Assembly (NCBI RefSeq): GCF_918698245.1
Contig: NZ_CAKKMS010000009.1
Coordinates: 62,001 to 126,000, forward strand
Length of the DNA stretch: 64,000 nucleotides
Direction: 5' to 3'
Source: Pedobacter sp. Bi126
GTDB lineage: Bacteria > Bacteroidota > Bacteroidia > Sphingobacteriales > Sphingobacteriaceae
The notes under the pieces were generated by a model, which was given only the letters and a program-made list of their open reading frames with translations, did not search any database and was not told where the DNA came from. Both the position numbers and the translations under genes were made by a program. This document shows, piece by piece, positions 17,240 through 27,209 of the stretch (position 1 is the stretch's first letter; every line of letters starts with the position of its first letter).

Positions 17240-20200
17240 ATGAAGACCAAATATATAATGATGAGATTTATTTTACTAACGTGCATGGTGCTGATTGGTG
17301 TCTCCCTTAATGTTTTCGCACAGGAGGTAACAGTAAAGGGAACAGTAACCGACATTGGCAAACAACCCATTCCAGGGGTAAGTATATCTGTTGCCAACCT
17401 GCCCGGACTGGGGGCAATTACAGACGGTGACGGGAAATTCAGTATCAAAATGCCTCCTTACCAAACATTGGTATTTACTTATGTGGGTTACGAAAAACAG
17501 GAGGTACTGGTAAAAGAGCAGCGTGTTGTAAATGTTAGCCTGAAAGAATCAGATGCCAGTGTATTGAACGAGGTGGTAATTACCGGTACAGGCGCAGAAA
17601 AAAAGATCTCCATCACTGGGGCCATTACAACTGTAAATGTAGACCGGCTCAAATCTAATCCCTCTACATCGATGGCAGATGCGCTGGCAGGCGTGGTACC
17701 AGGTATCCAGGCCATGCAAACCTCAGGGCGCCCGGGCAGCATTTCAGAATTTTGGGTGCGCAGTATTTCTACTTTCGGAGCCAGCAATGCAGCGCTGGTA
17801 TTGATTGATGGTTTTGAACGTGACATGAACGAAATCAATGTGGAAGATGTGGAATCCTTTTCTGTATTAAAAGACGCTTCAGCAACGGCTATTTATGGAA
17901 GCAGAGGTGCAAACGGTGTAATTTTAATCAAAACCAAACGGGGCAAGGAAGGCAAAGTAAATATCAATGCAAAAGTAGAAGGCTTTTATAATACACTTAC
18001 CAAACTCCCTGAATTTGTGGACGGCTATGCGTATGCGTCGATGGCCAATGAGGCAAAAATTGTTAGAAATCAGGAGCCTCTCTTTTCGAGGCCAGAACTC
18101 GAAATACTGCGCCTGGGCTTAGACCCCGACCTGTTCCCCAATGTAAACTGGATGGATGTGGTGTTGCGTGATGCAGCAAAGAGCCAGCGCAGTATGATCA
18201 ATTTAAGCGGAGGCGGAAAAACTGCACGTTATTATTTATCAGGAAGCTACCAGAATCAGCAGGGGATGTATAAAGTAGATGATGCGTTGAAAGACTACAA
18301 TACCAACGCTAGTTTTAACAAGTATACTTATCGCTTAAGCGTTGATATGGATATCACCAAATCTACGTTGCTCACAGTAGGTGTTTCGGGTTCGTTACGG
18401 AAACAAAATGATCCCGGAGTAGGCAGTGATGCAATATGGACGGCGCTGATGGGATACAATGCAATTACCTCTCCACTTGTATATTCAGATGGGAAGATCC
18501 CAGCAAGTGATGATGGTGATACCAATCCAGACAATGATATGGACCGCTTTAATCCCTGGGTACAGGGTACCATGACCGGTTACAACGAAAGTTGGAGCAA
18601 TAACATCCAAACCACATTAAATCTGAACCAGGGTCTGGATTTCATTACCAAAGGCCTCCGCTTTGTTGGCCGCTTTGGTTATGATACTTATAACAATAAC
18701 TATATCAAGCGCTACAAGTTCCCTGAACTGTGGAGCGCCAACCGCTACCGCGATACCGAAGGCAACCTGGTATTTAAACGCATAAAGGAAGAACAGAAAA
18801 TGACACAGACTTCTGGTTCGGACGGTGATAAACGTGAGTTTTTTGAATGGGAAACACATTATAACAATAACATAGGCGACCATAATTTCGGGGCCATGGT
18901 TAAGTATAGTCAGGCATCGAAGGTATTTACCCAGAATATCGGTTCGGATTTAAAAAACGGAATTGCACGACGGAATCAGGGATTGGCCGGACGAGCCAAC
19001 TACAACTGGAAATCGCGCTATTATGTTGATTTCAATTTCGGTTATACGGGTTCTGAAAATTTCCACAAAGACTACAGATTCGGATTTTTTCCGGCCATCT
19101 CCGGAGCATGGAATATCGGGGAGGAACCTATCGTGAAAAAATTGGGATGGGTAGATATGTTTAAAGTGCGTTATTCATATGGAAAAACAGGGAACGACAA
19201 CTTAGGCGATATCAGGTTTCCTTATCTCTATACTTTAGAGCAGATGGCTGCAGGAGGATACAATTTCGGTGATTTTGATTCTTCAAATCCATGGACGGGT
19301 ATCCGTTATTCTTCAGTAGCGTCTCCCAATGTTACCTGGGAAATTGCGACCAAGCAAGATCTGGGAATCGATTATTCACTCTTCCATGATAAATTTAGCG
19401 GATCAGTAGATTATTTCCGCGAACGCCGTGATGGAATTTACATGAGCCGGAATTTTCTGCCCGGGTATGTAGGTTTGGAGAATAATCCTTCTGCCAACGT
19501 GGGCGAGGTAAAAGCAGCCGGATTTGATGGCAGTTTTACTTATAAACAAAAGGTAAGCAATGTAGATCTTACCTTACGCGGCAATGTTACTTATAGCAAA
19601 AATGAAATACTGGAAAGAGATGAAGAAAATACGATTTACACTTACAAGCTTCAGGAAGGCCATCGGGTAGACCAAGCCAGGGGGCTGATGGATTTAGGCC
19701 TGTTTAAAGATTATGATGATATCCGCAATAGCCCAAAACAATCTTTTGGTGAGGTAATGCCGGGCGATATTAAATACAAGGATATCAACGGCGATGGTAT
19801 TATCGATGATAATGATATTGTAGCTATTGGGGCAACAACCAGACCAAATCTTACCTACGGATTCGGGCTCTCGGCGAGCTGGAAAGGTCTTGATATCAAT
19901 GTGCATTTTCAGGGTGTGGGAAAGTCTACTTATTTTATTAACGGATCGTCTGTTTACATGTTCAGCTTAGGTCAGAATTGGGGAAATATCCTGAGTGATG
20001 TAGCCAGTAGCAACCGCTGGAAATTAGGTGAAAATGAAGATCCCAATGCAGATTATCCCCGGTTAACCTATGGGCCAAATGCCAATAACTATCGGGCATC
20101 TACCTTTTGGCTGAGAGATGGTTCTTACCTGCGTTTAAAGACATTGGATATTGGCTATTCGCTGCCAAAAACCTTGGTAAACAAGGCTCACCTCAATAAT

Positions 20201-20338
20201 GTACGTTTCTTTTTTATCGGCACCAATCTGCTCACATTTACCAAATTTAAACTGTGGGATCCGGAATTAGGGAGCTCAACAGGGAAAGTTTATCCGCTTA
20301 GCAGAACAATGTCATTAGGGGTATCAGTTAATTTATAA
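17240..20338 (+). CDS. SusC-family TonB-dependent outer-membrane transporter
   Basis: The 1032-residue product starts at the ATG at 17240, three bases after the upstream stop. It has a signal peptide (ending NVFAQ), a carboxypeptidase-regulatory-like domain (about 30-110, VKGTVTDIGKQPIPGVSISV), a plug domain with LNEVVITGTGAEKK and the SusC motifs VLIDGFERDMNEIN and VLKDASATAIYGSRGANGVILIKTK, and then a 22-strand barrel ending in a typical terminal strand (SLGVSVNL). It imports oligosaccharides using TonB energy with the SusD lid encoded next. It is the second gene of the 15845-23451 operon. The substrate cannot be read from sequence. Confidence 0.96.
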   Translation: MKTKYIMMRFILLTCMVLIGVSLNVFAQEVTVKGTVTDIGKQPIPGVSISVANLPGLGAITDGDGKFSIKMPPYQTLVFTYVGYEKQEVLVKEQRVVNVSLKESDASVLNEVVITGTGAEKKISITGAITTVNVDRLKSNPSTSMADALAGVVPGIQAMQTSGRPGSISEFWVRSISTFGASNAALVLIDGFERDMNEINVEDVESFSVLKDASATAIYGSRGANGVILIKTKRGKEGKVNINAKVEGFYNTLTKLPEFVDGYAYASMANEAKIVRNQEPLFSRPELEILRLGLDPDLFPNVNWMDVVLRDAAKSQRSMINLSGGGKTARYYLSGSYQNQQGMYKVDDALKDYNTNASFNKYTYRLSVDMDITKSTLLTVGVSGSLRKQNDPGVGSDAIWTALMGYNAITSPLVYSDGKIPASDDGDTNPDNDMDRFNPWVQGTMTGYNESWSNNIQTTLNLNQGLDFITKGLRFVGRFGYDTYNNNYIKRYKFPELWSANRYRDTEGNLVFKRIKEEQKMTQTSGSDGDKREFFEWETHYNNNIGDHNFGAMVKYSQASKVFTQNIGSDLKNGIARRNQGLAGRANYNWKSRYYVDFNFGYTGSENFHKDYRFGFFPAISGAWNIGEEPIVKKLGWVDMFKVRYSYGKTGNDNLGDIRFPYLYTLEQMAAGGYNFGDFDSSNPWTGIRYSSVASPNVTWEIATKQDLGIDYSLFHDKFSGSVDYFRERRDGIYMSRNFLPGYVGLENNPSANVGEVKAAGFDGSFTYKQKVSNVDLTLRGNVTYSKNEILERDEENTIYTYKLQEGHRVDQARGLMDLGLFKDYDDIRNSPKQSFGEVMPGDIKYKDINGDGIIDDNDIVAIGATTRPNLTYGFGLSASWKGLDINVHFQGVGKSTYFINGSSVYMFSLGQNWGNILSDVASSNRWKLGENEDPNADYPRLTYGPNANNYRASTFWLRDGSYLRLKTLDIGYSLPKTLVNKAHLNNVRFFFIGTNLLTFTKFKLWDPELGSSTGKVYPLSRTMSLGVSVNL

Positions 20339-20350
20339 GCAAAGAAGAAT

Positions 20351-22429
20351 ATGAAAAAAATAGTTATCGTTTTAGCTTTTGCAGGTATTATTTTAATCGC
20401 AGGCGGATGTAAAAAATATCTCGACTCTGATTACCTCTTCGATGAGCGGTTAACCACGGAAGAGGTTTTTACCAATACCGATTATGCAAACAGATGGTTG
20501 GCGCAGGCCTACTCTTTTCTGGGCAGTAATTTTATGCAGGATGTAAGCAGCAAGAAATATGTGCCCTTTAATTTTGCTGATGATATGTATTATGGTGATG
20601 AAAGCGACGGATACAAAAGATGGAAAAACGGACAATACACTGAAAATGGATTGAATGGCGAAAGCAAAGAAATTTGGAATGTAGCCTATAAAGGCATCCG
20701 TCAGGCTTCTATATTTATTAATAATATCGATATCAATAAGCAGTTTACCGCAAAAGAAATTGCAAACCTTAAGGGGCAGGCACGGTTTTTAAGAGCCTAC
20801 TTTTATTGGGTATTGTTACGTACCTACGGCCCGGTGCCAATTGTACCCAATGAGGGGATTGATTACACTAAAGAGTATGATGAAATTGCACAGCCACGGA
20901 ATACCTACGAAGAATGTGCTGTTTACCTCTCGAACGAACTGGTAGAAGCCGCCAAAGGACTTTCACTTCAGCAAGGGATACAACAGATAGCAAGGCCAAC
21001 CCGTGGTGCAGCATTGGCGCTCCGTGCCCGGATACTTTTGTATGCCGCAAGTCCGCTGGCCAACGGCAAAGCACCTGCTGATGTAGCTGCGGCACTGGTT
21101 ACCAAAGATGGGAAGCCTTTACTTTCCCGAACCTACGATGAATCCAAATGGGCCAGGGCTGCTGCCGCTGCTAAGGATGTAATGGATATGGGCCAATACC
21201 GTTTGTATGTTGCTTATAAAAAAACAACTGGCGATGCTGCTTATCCGGCAACTGTTACGCCTCCATTTGATAGTAATTTTTCTAATAGTGCCTGGCCTTC
21301 GGGCTGGAGTGATATCGATCCTTACGAGTCGTACCGCGCTTTGTTTAACGGAACAGTTCCTGCCTATCAAAATCCTGAACTGATTTTCACTCATGGCCAA
21401 AACCAGGGCGGAGAAGGCATAAATGTTTTGGTACTGCATCAGTTGCCGCGCCTGGAGGGCAAGGGCTACAATTCGCATGGCATGACCCAAAAGCAGGTTG
21501 ACGCCTACGCCATGAATGATGGTAGCGATATACCAGGAATGAACGGCATGTATGCCGGCAGACAGGGTTATGAAGGCCGATATAATACCCAACCCCGCAC
21601 AACAGGTTTTGTAACGCAGACGGAACTGACCAAATACCCGGAATTAGGACCTTTGGGCGTTGGCGTAAATAAACAGTTCGTTCAACGCGAACCCCGCTTT
21701 TATGCTTCAGTATCGTATAACGGTTCTACATGGAATCTCCTCAATGCAGAAAGCGTAAGAGATGAAAAAAGTAATGTTCAGATATTCTACTACCGTGGCG
21801 ATCCTAATGGTTATAAAAACACGACCTACTGGCCACGTACGGGGGTGGGTATTAAAAAATATGTACACCCAGACGATATCAGCAATGTAGCTGTTACCGC
21901 TTATGATCAAAGCCGTATGAAGCAAAAAGTTGATCCTGCTATCCGTTATGCGGAAGTATTACTGATTTATGCAGAAGCCTTAAATGAGCTGAACGGATCT
22001 TACAATATTCCATCATGGGACGGAAGTAAAACACAGGTAATTTCAAGGAACATTTCTGAAATGAAAAGAGGAATCCAGCCGATCCGCATCCGTGCTGGAT
22101 TAGCCGATTATCCGGGAGATGTTTATGCCGATCCAAATAGATTTCGTATAAAATTGAAAAGAGAACGCCAGGTAGAGTTATTTGCCGAAGGGCACCGCTA
22201 TTTCGATCTGCGCCGTTGGACCGATGCGCAGTCGGAAGAGTCGGCCCCGGTTTATGGCTACAATGCCTATGCCACTAAAGCGCAGGCAGACCTTTTCCAC
22301 AACGTGGTTGAAACGCCATCGTTACCTTCGATTTTTACGCTCAAAATGTGGTTTTGGCCAATTCATTTTGACGAATTGAAACGCAACAAATACCTGACAC
22401 AAAATCCGGGCTGGACAAATCCTGAATAA
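20351..22429 (+). CDS. SusD/RagB-family outer-membrane glycan-binding lipoprotein
   Basis: The 692-residue product has lipobox LIAGGC followed by KKYLDSD, the usual SusD start. The helical TPR-like region includes LKGQARFLRAYFYWVLLRTYGPVPIVP, and the C-terminal part has IRYAEVLLIYAEALNE and RERQVELFAEGHRYFDLRRW, all diagnostic of RagB/SusD. It is longer than the usual 500-570 residues, with an extended loop region around 330-480. It starts 12 bases after susC and caps that transporter at the cell surface. Confidence 0.95.
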   Translation: MKKIVIVLAFAGIILIAGGCKKYLDSDYLFDERLTTEEVFTNTDYANRWLAQAYSFLGSNFMQDVSSKKYVPFNFADDMYYGDESDGYKRWKNGQYTENGLNGESKEIWNVAYKGIRQASIFINNIDINKQFTAKEIANLKGQARFLRAYFYWVLLRTYGPVPIVPNEGIDYTKEYDEIAQPRNTYEECAVYLSNELVEAAKGLSLQQGIQQIARPTRGAALALRARILLYAASPLANGKAPADVAAALVTKDGKPLLSRTYDESKWARAAAAAKDVMDMGQYRLYVAYKKTTGDAAYPATVTPPFDSNFSNSAWPSGWSDIDPYESYRALFNGTVPAYQNPELIFTHGQNQGGEGINVLVLHQLPRLEGKGYNSHGMTQKQVDAYAMNDGSDIPGMNGMYAGRQGYEGRYNTQPRTTGFVTQTELTKYPELGPLGVGVNKQFVQREPRFYASVSYNGSTWNLLNAESVRDEKSNVQIFYYRGDPNGYKNTTYWPRTGVGIKKYVHPDDISNVAVTAYDQSRMKQKVDPAIRYAEVLLIYAEALNELNGSYNIPSWDGSKTQVISRNISEMKRGIQPIRIRAGLADYPGDVYADPNRFRIKLKRERQVELFAEGHRYFDLRRWTDAQSEESAPVYGYNAYATKAQADLFHNVVETPSLPSIFTLKMWFWPIHFDELKRNKYLTQNPGWTNPE

Positions 22430-22449
22430 CAATCATAATCTGCAAAAAA

Positions 22450-23451
22450 ATGAAGAAGTATATATATATTCTATTTTTATTGATAACAACATCGGCATGC
22501 TTTGTTTCATGTAATGATGAATGGAAGGAAGAACAATTTGTTCAAACGGCATCATTTAAATCAAATCCGACTGCCCAGGGGGTAAGTTGGAGTTATTTAC
22601 GTTATAATGCCAACGGAAAGGTGAGGTTTAACCTTCCGATTATCATCAGTGGTTCTACACCAAATCTAAAAAACCGCACTATACATCTCGGTTTAGACCC
22701 TGATACGCTGGCAAAATTAAATCAGGAGCAGTATGGGCACAGGCAGGAGCTGTATTTTAAACAATTGGATAAAAAGTATTACACCATGCCCCAAACCATA
22801 GATGTACCGGCCGGGGTGAGCACGGTTACTGTACCCATCGATTTTACTTTAGGAGATCTGGATCAATCTGATAAATGGGTATTGCCGTTACAGATCTTAA
22901 ACGACCCTGCTTATGATTATCAGGCCAATCCACAAAAATATTATCGTAGAGCTATGCTGCGGATCACGCCCTTCAATGATTATTCTGGAGAATATGGTGG
23001 TACTTTGTATAAAATATTTCTCGATGGGGATACTGAGCCCTTAACCCTAAATACCCACCGAACTTTTGTAGTGGATGATAAAACTATTTTTCTGTATGCC
23101 GGAATTAGGGATATTGATTACCTGGACCGCAAAAACTATAAGGTATTTATTAAGTTTACCGATCAGAATATCGATATCCAGAAGAAAAAATTAGAAATCT
23201 GGAGTGATAATACCGTAAACAATAAATTTAAAGTTGGCACAGCCCAATCTTATTATACCAGAGATGAAGCCTGGGATCCAAAACTTCCATACCTGAAACA
23301 TATTTATACCACACTCTATTTATCATACGAGTTTGAAGATTACACTACAGTGCCCGGACAAAGGTTGAAATATAAGGTAGATGGTACGTTATCCATGCAG
23401 CGCGACCTGAATACATTGATACCAGATCAGGATCAACAGATTCAATGGTAG
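22450..23451 (+). CDS. DUF1735/DUF4973-type surface lipoprotein, SusCD-associated
   Basis: The 333-residue product has a lipoprotein signal (TSACFVSC, then NDEWKEEQF). An N-terminal DUF1735-like beta-sandwich (about 25-170) contains GVSTVTVPIDFTLGDLDQSDKWVLPLQI. The C-terminal half resembles DUF4973 (YSGEYGGTLYKIF to LKYKVDGTLSMQRDLNTL). Proteins of this layout are encoded just after SusD and are thought to bind glycan at the cell surface. It begins 20 bases after susD and is followed by two hairpins, so it closes the operon. Domain names are by resemblance. Confidence 0.8.
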   Translation: MKKYIYILFLLITTSACFVSCNDEWKEEQFVQTASFKSNPTAQGVSWSYLRYNANGKVRFNLPIIISGSTPNLKNRTIHLGLDPDTLAKLNQEQYGHRQELYFKQLDKKYYTMPQTIDVPAGVSTVTVPIDFTLGDLDQSDKWVLPLQILNDPAYDYQANPQKYYRRAMLRITPFNDYSGEYGGTLYKIFLDGDTEPLTLNTHRTFVVDDKTIFLYAGIRDIDYLDRKNYKVFIKFTDQNIDIQKKKLEIWSDNTVNNKFKVGTAQSYYTRDEAWDPKLPYLKHIYTTLYLSYEFEDYTTVPGQRLKYKVDGTLSMQRDLNTLIPDQDQQIQW

Positions 23452-23462
23452 TTGGTAATTTA

Positions 23463-23493
23463 TAGAAGTCAAGTTTTTAAAACTTGACTTCTA
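23463..23493 (+). terminator. Perfect palindrome after operon
   Basis: TAGAAGTCAAGTTTT and its complement meet around a single base and form a near-perfect 15-base stem starting 11 bases after the lipoprotein stop codon. There is no T-run, so it could be an mRNA-stabilising structure as well as a terminator. Confidence 0.55.
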
Positions 23494-23559
23494 CACACTA
23501 AACCCAGCCAGCACACGTGTGCTCCGTGTGAAATATAAGAAACCATGTATTAAGAATTA

Positions 23560-23588
23560 GGTCGTAGCCTTTAGTTACGGCCTTTTTT
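23560..23588 (+). terminator. Rho-independent terminator of the TIG/NHL-SusCD operon
   Basis: GGTCGTAG pairs with TTACGGCC (one G-U pair) around a short loop and is followed directly by six T. This is a standard intrinsic terminator for forward transcription and closes the 15845-23451 operon. Confidence 0.75.
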
Positions 23589-23735
23589 AGTTAAGAGACC
23601 AATGCTTTTCTATATCATTTAATCATAGTTTTATTGCCATATGCCTCAATAATAGCATTGAATGAACTGAAAAGGCAATTTGAAAATGCAGCCAGCGAGG
23701 GGCAAGAAATTTAAGTAAGTCCTTCGACAGGCTCA

Positions 23736-24118
23736 GGATGACAGCTATATAATGGAATCGTCATCCACTTCGCATTGCTTCGGTCGAGAGGACGGATTGA
23801 TCGCGGTTGAAATTACGCGTAATATTCCTCTGCTCCCTGCTATTCGGCCTAGGGTATGATGGTAGGAGAAAACGTTAAAGCTTTTGCAAGCCCTTTCACC
23901 TATCACTACCCTGAGGCAGCACGCCCTACCCGATTTTTCATCGGGGGCTTGTGCTGGCGACCAAAAAAGCTTTGACGAATTTATCCGACATCAGATCCAA
24001 GCCTTGATTTTTTGTTACTTTTTCATCAAGGAAAAAGTAAGAGCCCTTCGGTGGCTAACCGAGGCAAGCCCGAGCCATAGACAAAGATCTCTCCACTGCG
24101 GTCGAAATGACGATCTTT
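23736..24118. repeat. Repeat island of several palindromes between convergent genes
   Basis: Four hairpins are visible: GGATGAC/GTCATCC (23736-23766), CCCGAT/ATCGGG (23929-23945, also at 13167), TTACTTTTT/AAAAAGTAA (24015-24040) and AAAGAT/ATCTTT (24083-24118). CCTTCGACAGGCTCAGG just before the first resembles common dispersed bacterial repeats. No frame here looks coding. The island fills most of the gap between the convergent SusCD operon and the reverse-strand GH43 gene. Confidence 0.6.
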
Positions 24119-24216
24119 ATATTTAAGTCTGTTAGTGATAGAATAATTGAGTTTTAATGGTATTATTAAATATACGCATTTCCAAGCGGAAAATAATTCA
24201 GCTTTCAATGGCATCA

Positions 24217-25947
24217 TTAATTATTCATTAATCTAAAGCTGTTAAAAGTGCCTGTTTGCGAACGATCTCCTTTTACCACAATACCAGCCCTGTATCCCAT
24301 TCCCCAAGGTACATATTTGGCTGCTAAAAAATCTATACGATAAAAACTAAGCCATTCTGCTCCTTGTTTTTTATGGAAAAATTCTATCTGTTTCCCATCA
24401 TTGCTGATCTGCATTTTTAATTGCACTGGGCCAGCTAAATTTTCTTTTGATGTTTTAAGAATCTTATATGCGCCTTCAAAATTATCAAAAACAGCAAAGC
24501 CCTCTTTCGAGACTGTAATGCCTATTCCACCGAGTTCACCAGGCCACTTGCTTTTAAAAATGGCACCGCCCAGGCAAATGCCTGTTTTTGCTGCATCGGG
24601 CTTTATTTCGGCACTGATGCTAAAATTTACAGTCTTAATGTACTGGCCCAGAAAGGTGCCAAGTGCATGGTTTTCATCAGATGCTGCTAATTTTAACCCT
24701 TTATCAAAAGACATCGATGGCCTCGTTGATTTAGAAGGCCATTGCCAGGCAAGATCAAGTTTTTGATCATTTTCAAAATTGTCGACAAAATTAAGGTCGG
24801 CCTTTGGCCGGTTGGGGAGGGTTGCATTATGTAATACAGGCCAGCCATCAGCACCAACAATTAATTCTTCTATAATGCCCTCTCTACCTACAAAAACATC
24901 ATAACTTTTGTTAAATGCGTGGTATAGCATAAATAGCCTGTTGTTTGCGGTTTTTACCACTGTGCCATGGCCGGGGCAATTCCACTTGTCGTTACTTACC
25001 ATTATCGGGTTGTTGCTGTATTTCTCCCACACACCGCTGTTCAGGTCTTTCGTTCTGGCAATTCCTGTTTTGTAATTGCATTTTGCATCACAGCAGCCAC
25101 CAACAGAATATAGGCTGTACACATATTCTCCTAAGGTAAAAAAACAGGCGCCTTCAACCAATCCGGTTTCCCATGGCTGGCTATTGGTGAATACTTTGCT
25201 CTTTTGCCCGAGCAATTTTGTCCGGCTATCGTTAATTTCCTGTTTCCAGATCCAGCTTTCTTTGCCACAGCCATTACCGTCATTTTTCCAGAAAGCATAA
25301 ACTTTGCCATTGTGCTGTAATTCAAACGCATCTATTGCGCCACAATCATCTTCAATAATAACAGGGCCATTGTCGGTAAATTTACCGCTTTCAATTTTAT
25401 CTGCATCGATCCAGGCTGTGCCGCATTGCAAACCCGGATTACCTTTTGTTTCCTTGTTGTGGGCTGTATAATAGGCATAAATCCGGTTCTGTTTTTGATC
25501 ATAAACCAGTTCCGATGCCCAAAAGTTATTTTCGCCCCATTGGTTTTTCATATCCTTAAATCCATCAGGAAAAACATGGTTGATCAGTTTCCAGTTTTTA
25601 AGGTCGGTTGATTTATATATGGTGAAATAAGGAGCCCACTCGTTTGTAGTAGAAGTGGCGTAATACACGTTGCCAACCCTGATAATAGAAGGATCCGGAT
25701 TATCGCCCGGTAGGGCAGGGTTTAGCAACAGGTGCGCAGCGCCATCAGTGTTGGGATTTTCGGTCTGTGTTTTTTTTAATCCACAGGAAACCAGGCAAAA
25801 GCTCATCAGTAAATAAACCAGGCAAGTGCCCAAATGTTGTATTGTTAAGTTATAGGACTTTTTTACAGCTATTTTATTTGTTTTTTCTGCTGGTTGAACA
25901 CCAATTGCATATTTTTTAAAAAATGTAGATAATCGAAAAGTGATCAT
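24217..25947 (-). CDS. GH43 glycosidase with C-terminal beta-sandwich domain, lipoprotein-like
   Basis: I start at the ATG at 25947 (576 residues); the frame extends only to a TTG further up. A hydrophobic segment with lipobox SFCLVSC lies unusually deep (about residues 40-56), so the real start may be a later non-ATG codon. GH43 motifs: GDNPDPSIIRVGNVYYATST (general base Asp), CGAIDAFEL (second Asp) and GLVEGACFF (acid Glu). The C-terminal 200 residues form a concanavalin-like domain (WQWPSKSTRPSM to GTFNSFRL), as in two-domain GH43 enzymes. The cysteine-rich stretch GGCCDAKCNYKTG is distinctive. It is reverse-strand and monocistronic, divergent from the DUF1080 gene. Confidence 0.88.
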   Translation of the reverse strand: MITFRLSTFFKKYAIGVQPAEKTNKIAVKKSYNLTIQHLGTCLVYLLMSFCLVSCGLKKTQTENPNTDGAAHLLLNPALPGDNPDPSIIRVGNVYYATSTTNEWAPYFTIYKSTDLKNWKLINHVFPDGFKDMKNQWGENNFWASELVYDQKQNRIYAYYTAHNKETKGNPGLQCGTAWIDADKIESGKFTDNGPVIIEDDCGAIDAFELQHNGKVYAFWKNDGNGCGKESWIWKQEINDSRTKLLGQKSKVFTNSQPWETGLVEGACFFTLGEYVYSLYSVGGCCDAKCNYKTGIARTKDLNSGVWEKYSNNPIMVSNDKWNCPGHGTVVKTANNRLFMLYHAFNKSYDVFVGREGIIEELIVGADGWPVLHNATLPNRPKADLNFVDNFENDQKLDLAWQWPSKSTRPSMSFDKGLKLAASDENHALGTFLGQYIKTVNFSISAEIKPDAAKTGICLGGAIFKSKWPGELGGIGITVSKEGFAVFDNFEGAYKILKTSKENLAGPVQLKMQISNDGKQIEFFHKKQGAEWLSFYRIDFLAAKYVPWGMGYRAGIVVKGDRSQTGTFNSFRLMNN

Positions 25948-26240
25948 GTATTTCAAGGTATAAATTGTCTTTTTGATATTTGGTTATTTTTCCGAAAATA
26001 AACAATTATACATAGGGAGAAAGGGAAGCCAAAGTTGGAGCACCGCGCATAAATGAATGTTTTATTACCAATCCTTGTGGTACAATCTACTCTTTTTTAC
26101 TCCATTTTTCCGTTATTTTGTATATTTAAATTATTGATTTTTAATGTTTTAACTTGTTTTTATTCGTTTACTTATGTTTTTTGTAAACAAGTTTTTAATC
26201 TGGCGATTCTTCTTTCCTTTCAGTTTTTGATCAGGTAAAA
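25948..26240. other. Divergent intergenic region, no gene seen
   Basis: AT-rich DNA between the reverse-strand GH43 gene and the forward promoter module at 26241. No open frame here has a family signature. I looked for a reverse-strand copy of the promoter module serving the GH43 gene and found only a weak partial match near 26030-26085. Confidence 0.4.
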
Positions 26241-26296
26241 TGAGACAAATCAACAATAAATTGAACATATTTTACAAGGTTCATTGGCTTACTTTG
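26241..26296 (+). promoter_or_regulatory. Regulon promoter module, copy C
   Basis: TGAGA at 26241, CAACAA at 26251, TGAACA at 26262 and TTACTTTG ending at 26296 have exactly the spacing of the copies at 15082, 32732 and 34500. The predicted transcript has a leader of about 170 bases before the DUF1080 gene. CRACAA shows its only A variant here. It links this non-SusCD gene pair to the same regulator as the SusCD operons. Confidence 0.78.
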
Positions 26297-26471
26297 GCAT
26301 GATAACCAATTATAAACCCGTAAATCAAATCATATTGTAAATGCTATAACTACCGGCAAGCGGATATCAATGAAGCGCTTCTACTTACGTGGTTTTTGTT
26401 CTTTATGCATCCGCAAAAGTAATTGTAAACGTAAATCTTTAAACACATAAAATAACTATAAATTAAATTCA

Positions 26472-27209
26472 ATGAAAAACTACAGGTTAATTTACATGCT
26501 AATATTGGGCATTTTTGCCGTAAACCTAACTTATGCTCAAAATATACTCAGCAAAAGCGAAAAAAAGGAAGGGTTTAAATTGCTATGGAACGGCAGGGAT
26601 GCAAGCGGTTGGCGTGCGATATTTAAAGCACAGTTCCCTGCCAAAGGTTGGGAGATGAAAGATGGAATTTTAACGGTATTGGCATCCAATGGAAAAGAGC
26701 AAGGTTCGGGCGGCGATATTGTAACTAGAGATGAGTATTCGGCCTTTATATTAAAATTCGATTTCAAACTTACTGTAGGTGCTAACAGTGGCATAAAATA
26801 TTTTGTAACTGAAGAAGAAAAAACCAATCTGTCTGGCATCGGTCTTGAGTTTCAGGTACTGGATGATGAAAAACATCCAGATGCGAAACTGGGCAAAAAC
26901 GGTAACCGAAAGCTTGCCTCTTTATATGATCTTATTCCATCAAACAAGCCTGCTTCTGTAATTAGAGCAATTGGCGAATGGAATAGTGGTGAGGTTCGTG
27001 TTTACCCGAACAACCATGTAGAACATTGGTTAAACGGCGTAAAAGTAGTGGAATACGAGCGCGGATCGGAAGATTTTAAAAAACTGGTGGCTGGAAGCAA
27101 ATACAAAACATGGAAAAACTTTGGAGAAGCTAAAAAGGGACATATCCTGATCCAGGATCACGGCAACAATGTTTCGTACAGAAACATTAAAATCAAAATA
27201 CTTAAATAA
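26472..27209 (+). CDS. DUF1080 (3-keto-disaccharide hydrolase type) secreted protein
   Basis: The 245-residue product has a signal peptide ending TYAQN. The single concanavalin-like beta-sandwich domain has the DUF1080 hallmarks: GFKLLWNGRDASGWR, WEMKDGILTV, GGDIVTRDEYSAFILKFDFKLTVGANSGIKYF, GLEFQVLDDEKHPDA and a terminal HGNNVSYRNIKIK. Characterised DUF1080 proteins cleave 3-keto-glycosides made by oxidoreductases. Its stop codon overlaps the start of a Gfo/Idh/MocA gene (TAATG), which fits that pathway. The enzymatic role is inferred from family and context. Confidence 0.88.
   Translation: MKNYRLIYMLILGIFAVNLTYAQNILSKSEKKEGFKLLWNGRDASGWRAIFKAQFPAKGWEMKDGILTVLASNGKEQGSGGDIVTRDEYSAFILKFDFKLTVGANSGIKYFVTEEEKTNLSGIGLEFQVLDDEKHPDAKLGKNGNRKLASLYDLIPSNKPASVIRAIGEWNSGEVRVYPNNHVEHWLNGVKVVEYERGSEDFKKLVAGSKYKTWKNFGEAKKGHILIQDHGNNVSYRNIKIKILK

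Noticed and set aside
23884..24126. An 80-codon forward frame in the repeat island
   Set aside because: It spans three hairpin repeats and has no family similarity.
26030..26085. A reverse-strand copy of the 56-base promoter module for the GH43 gene at 24217
   Set aside because: The -7-like word is AACTTTG, but the TGAACA, CRACAA and TGAGA blocks are not present at the required offsets.
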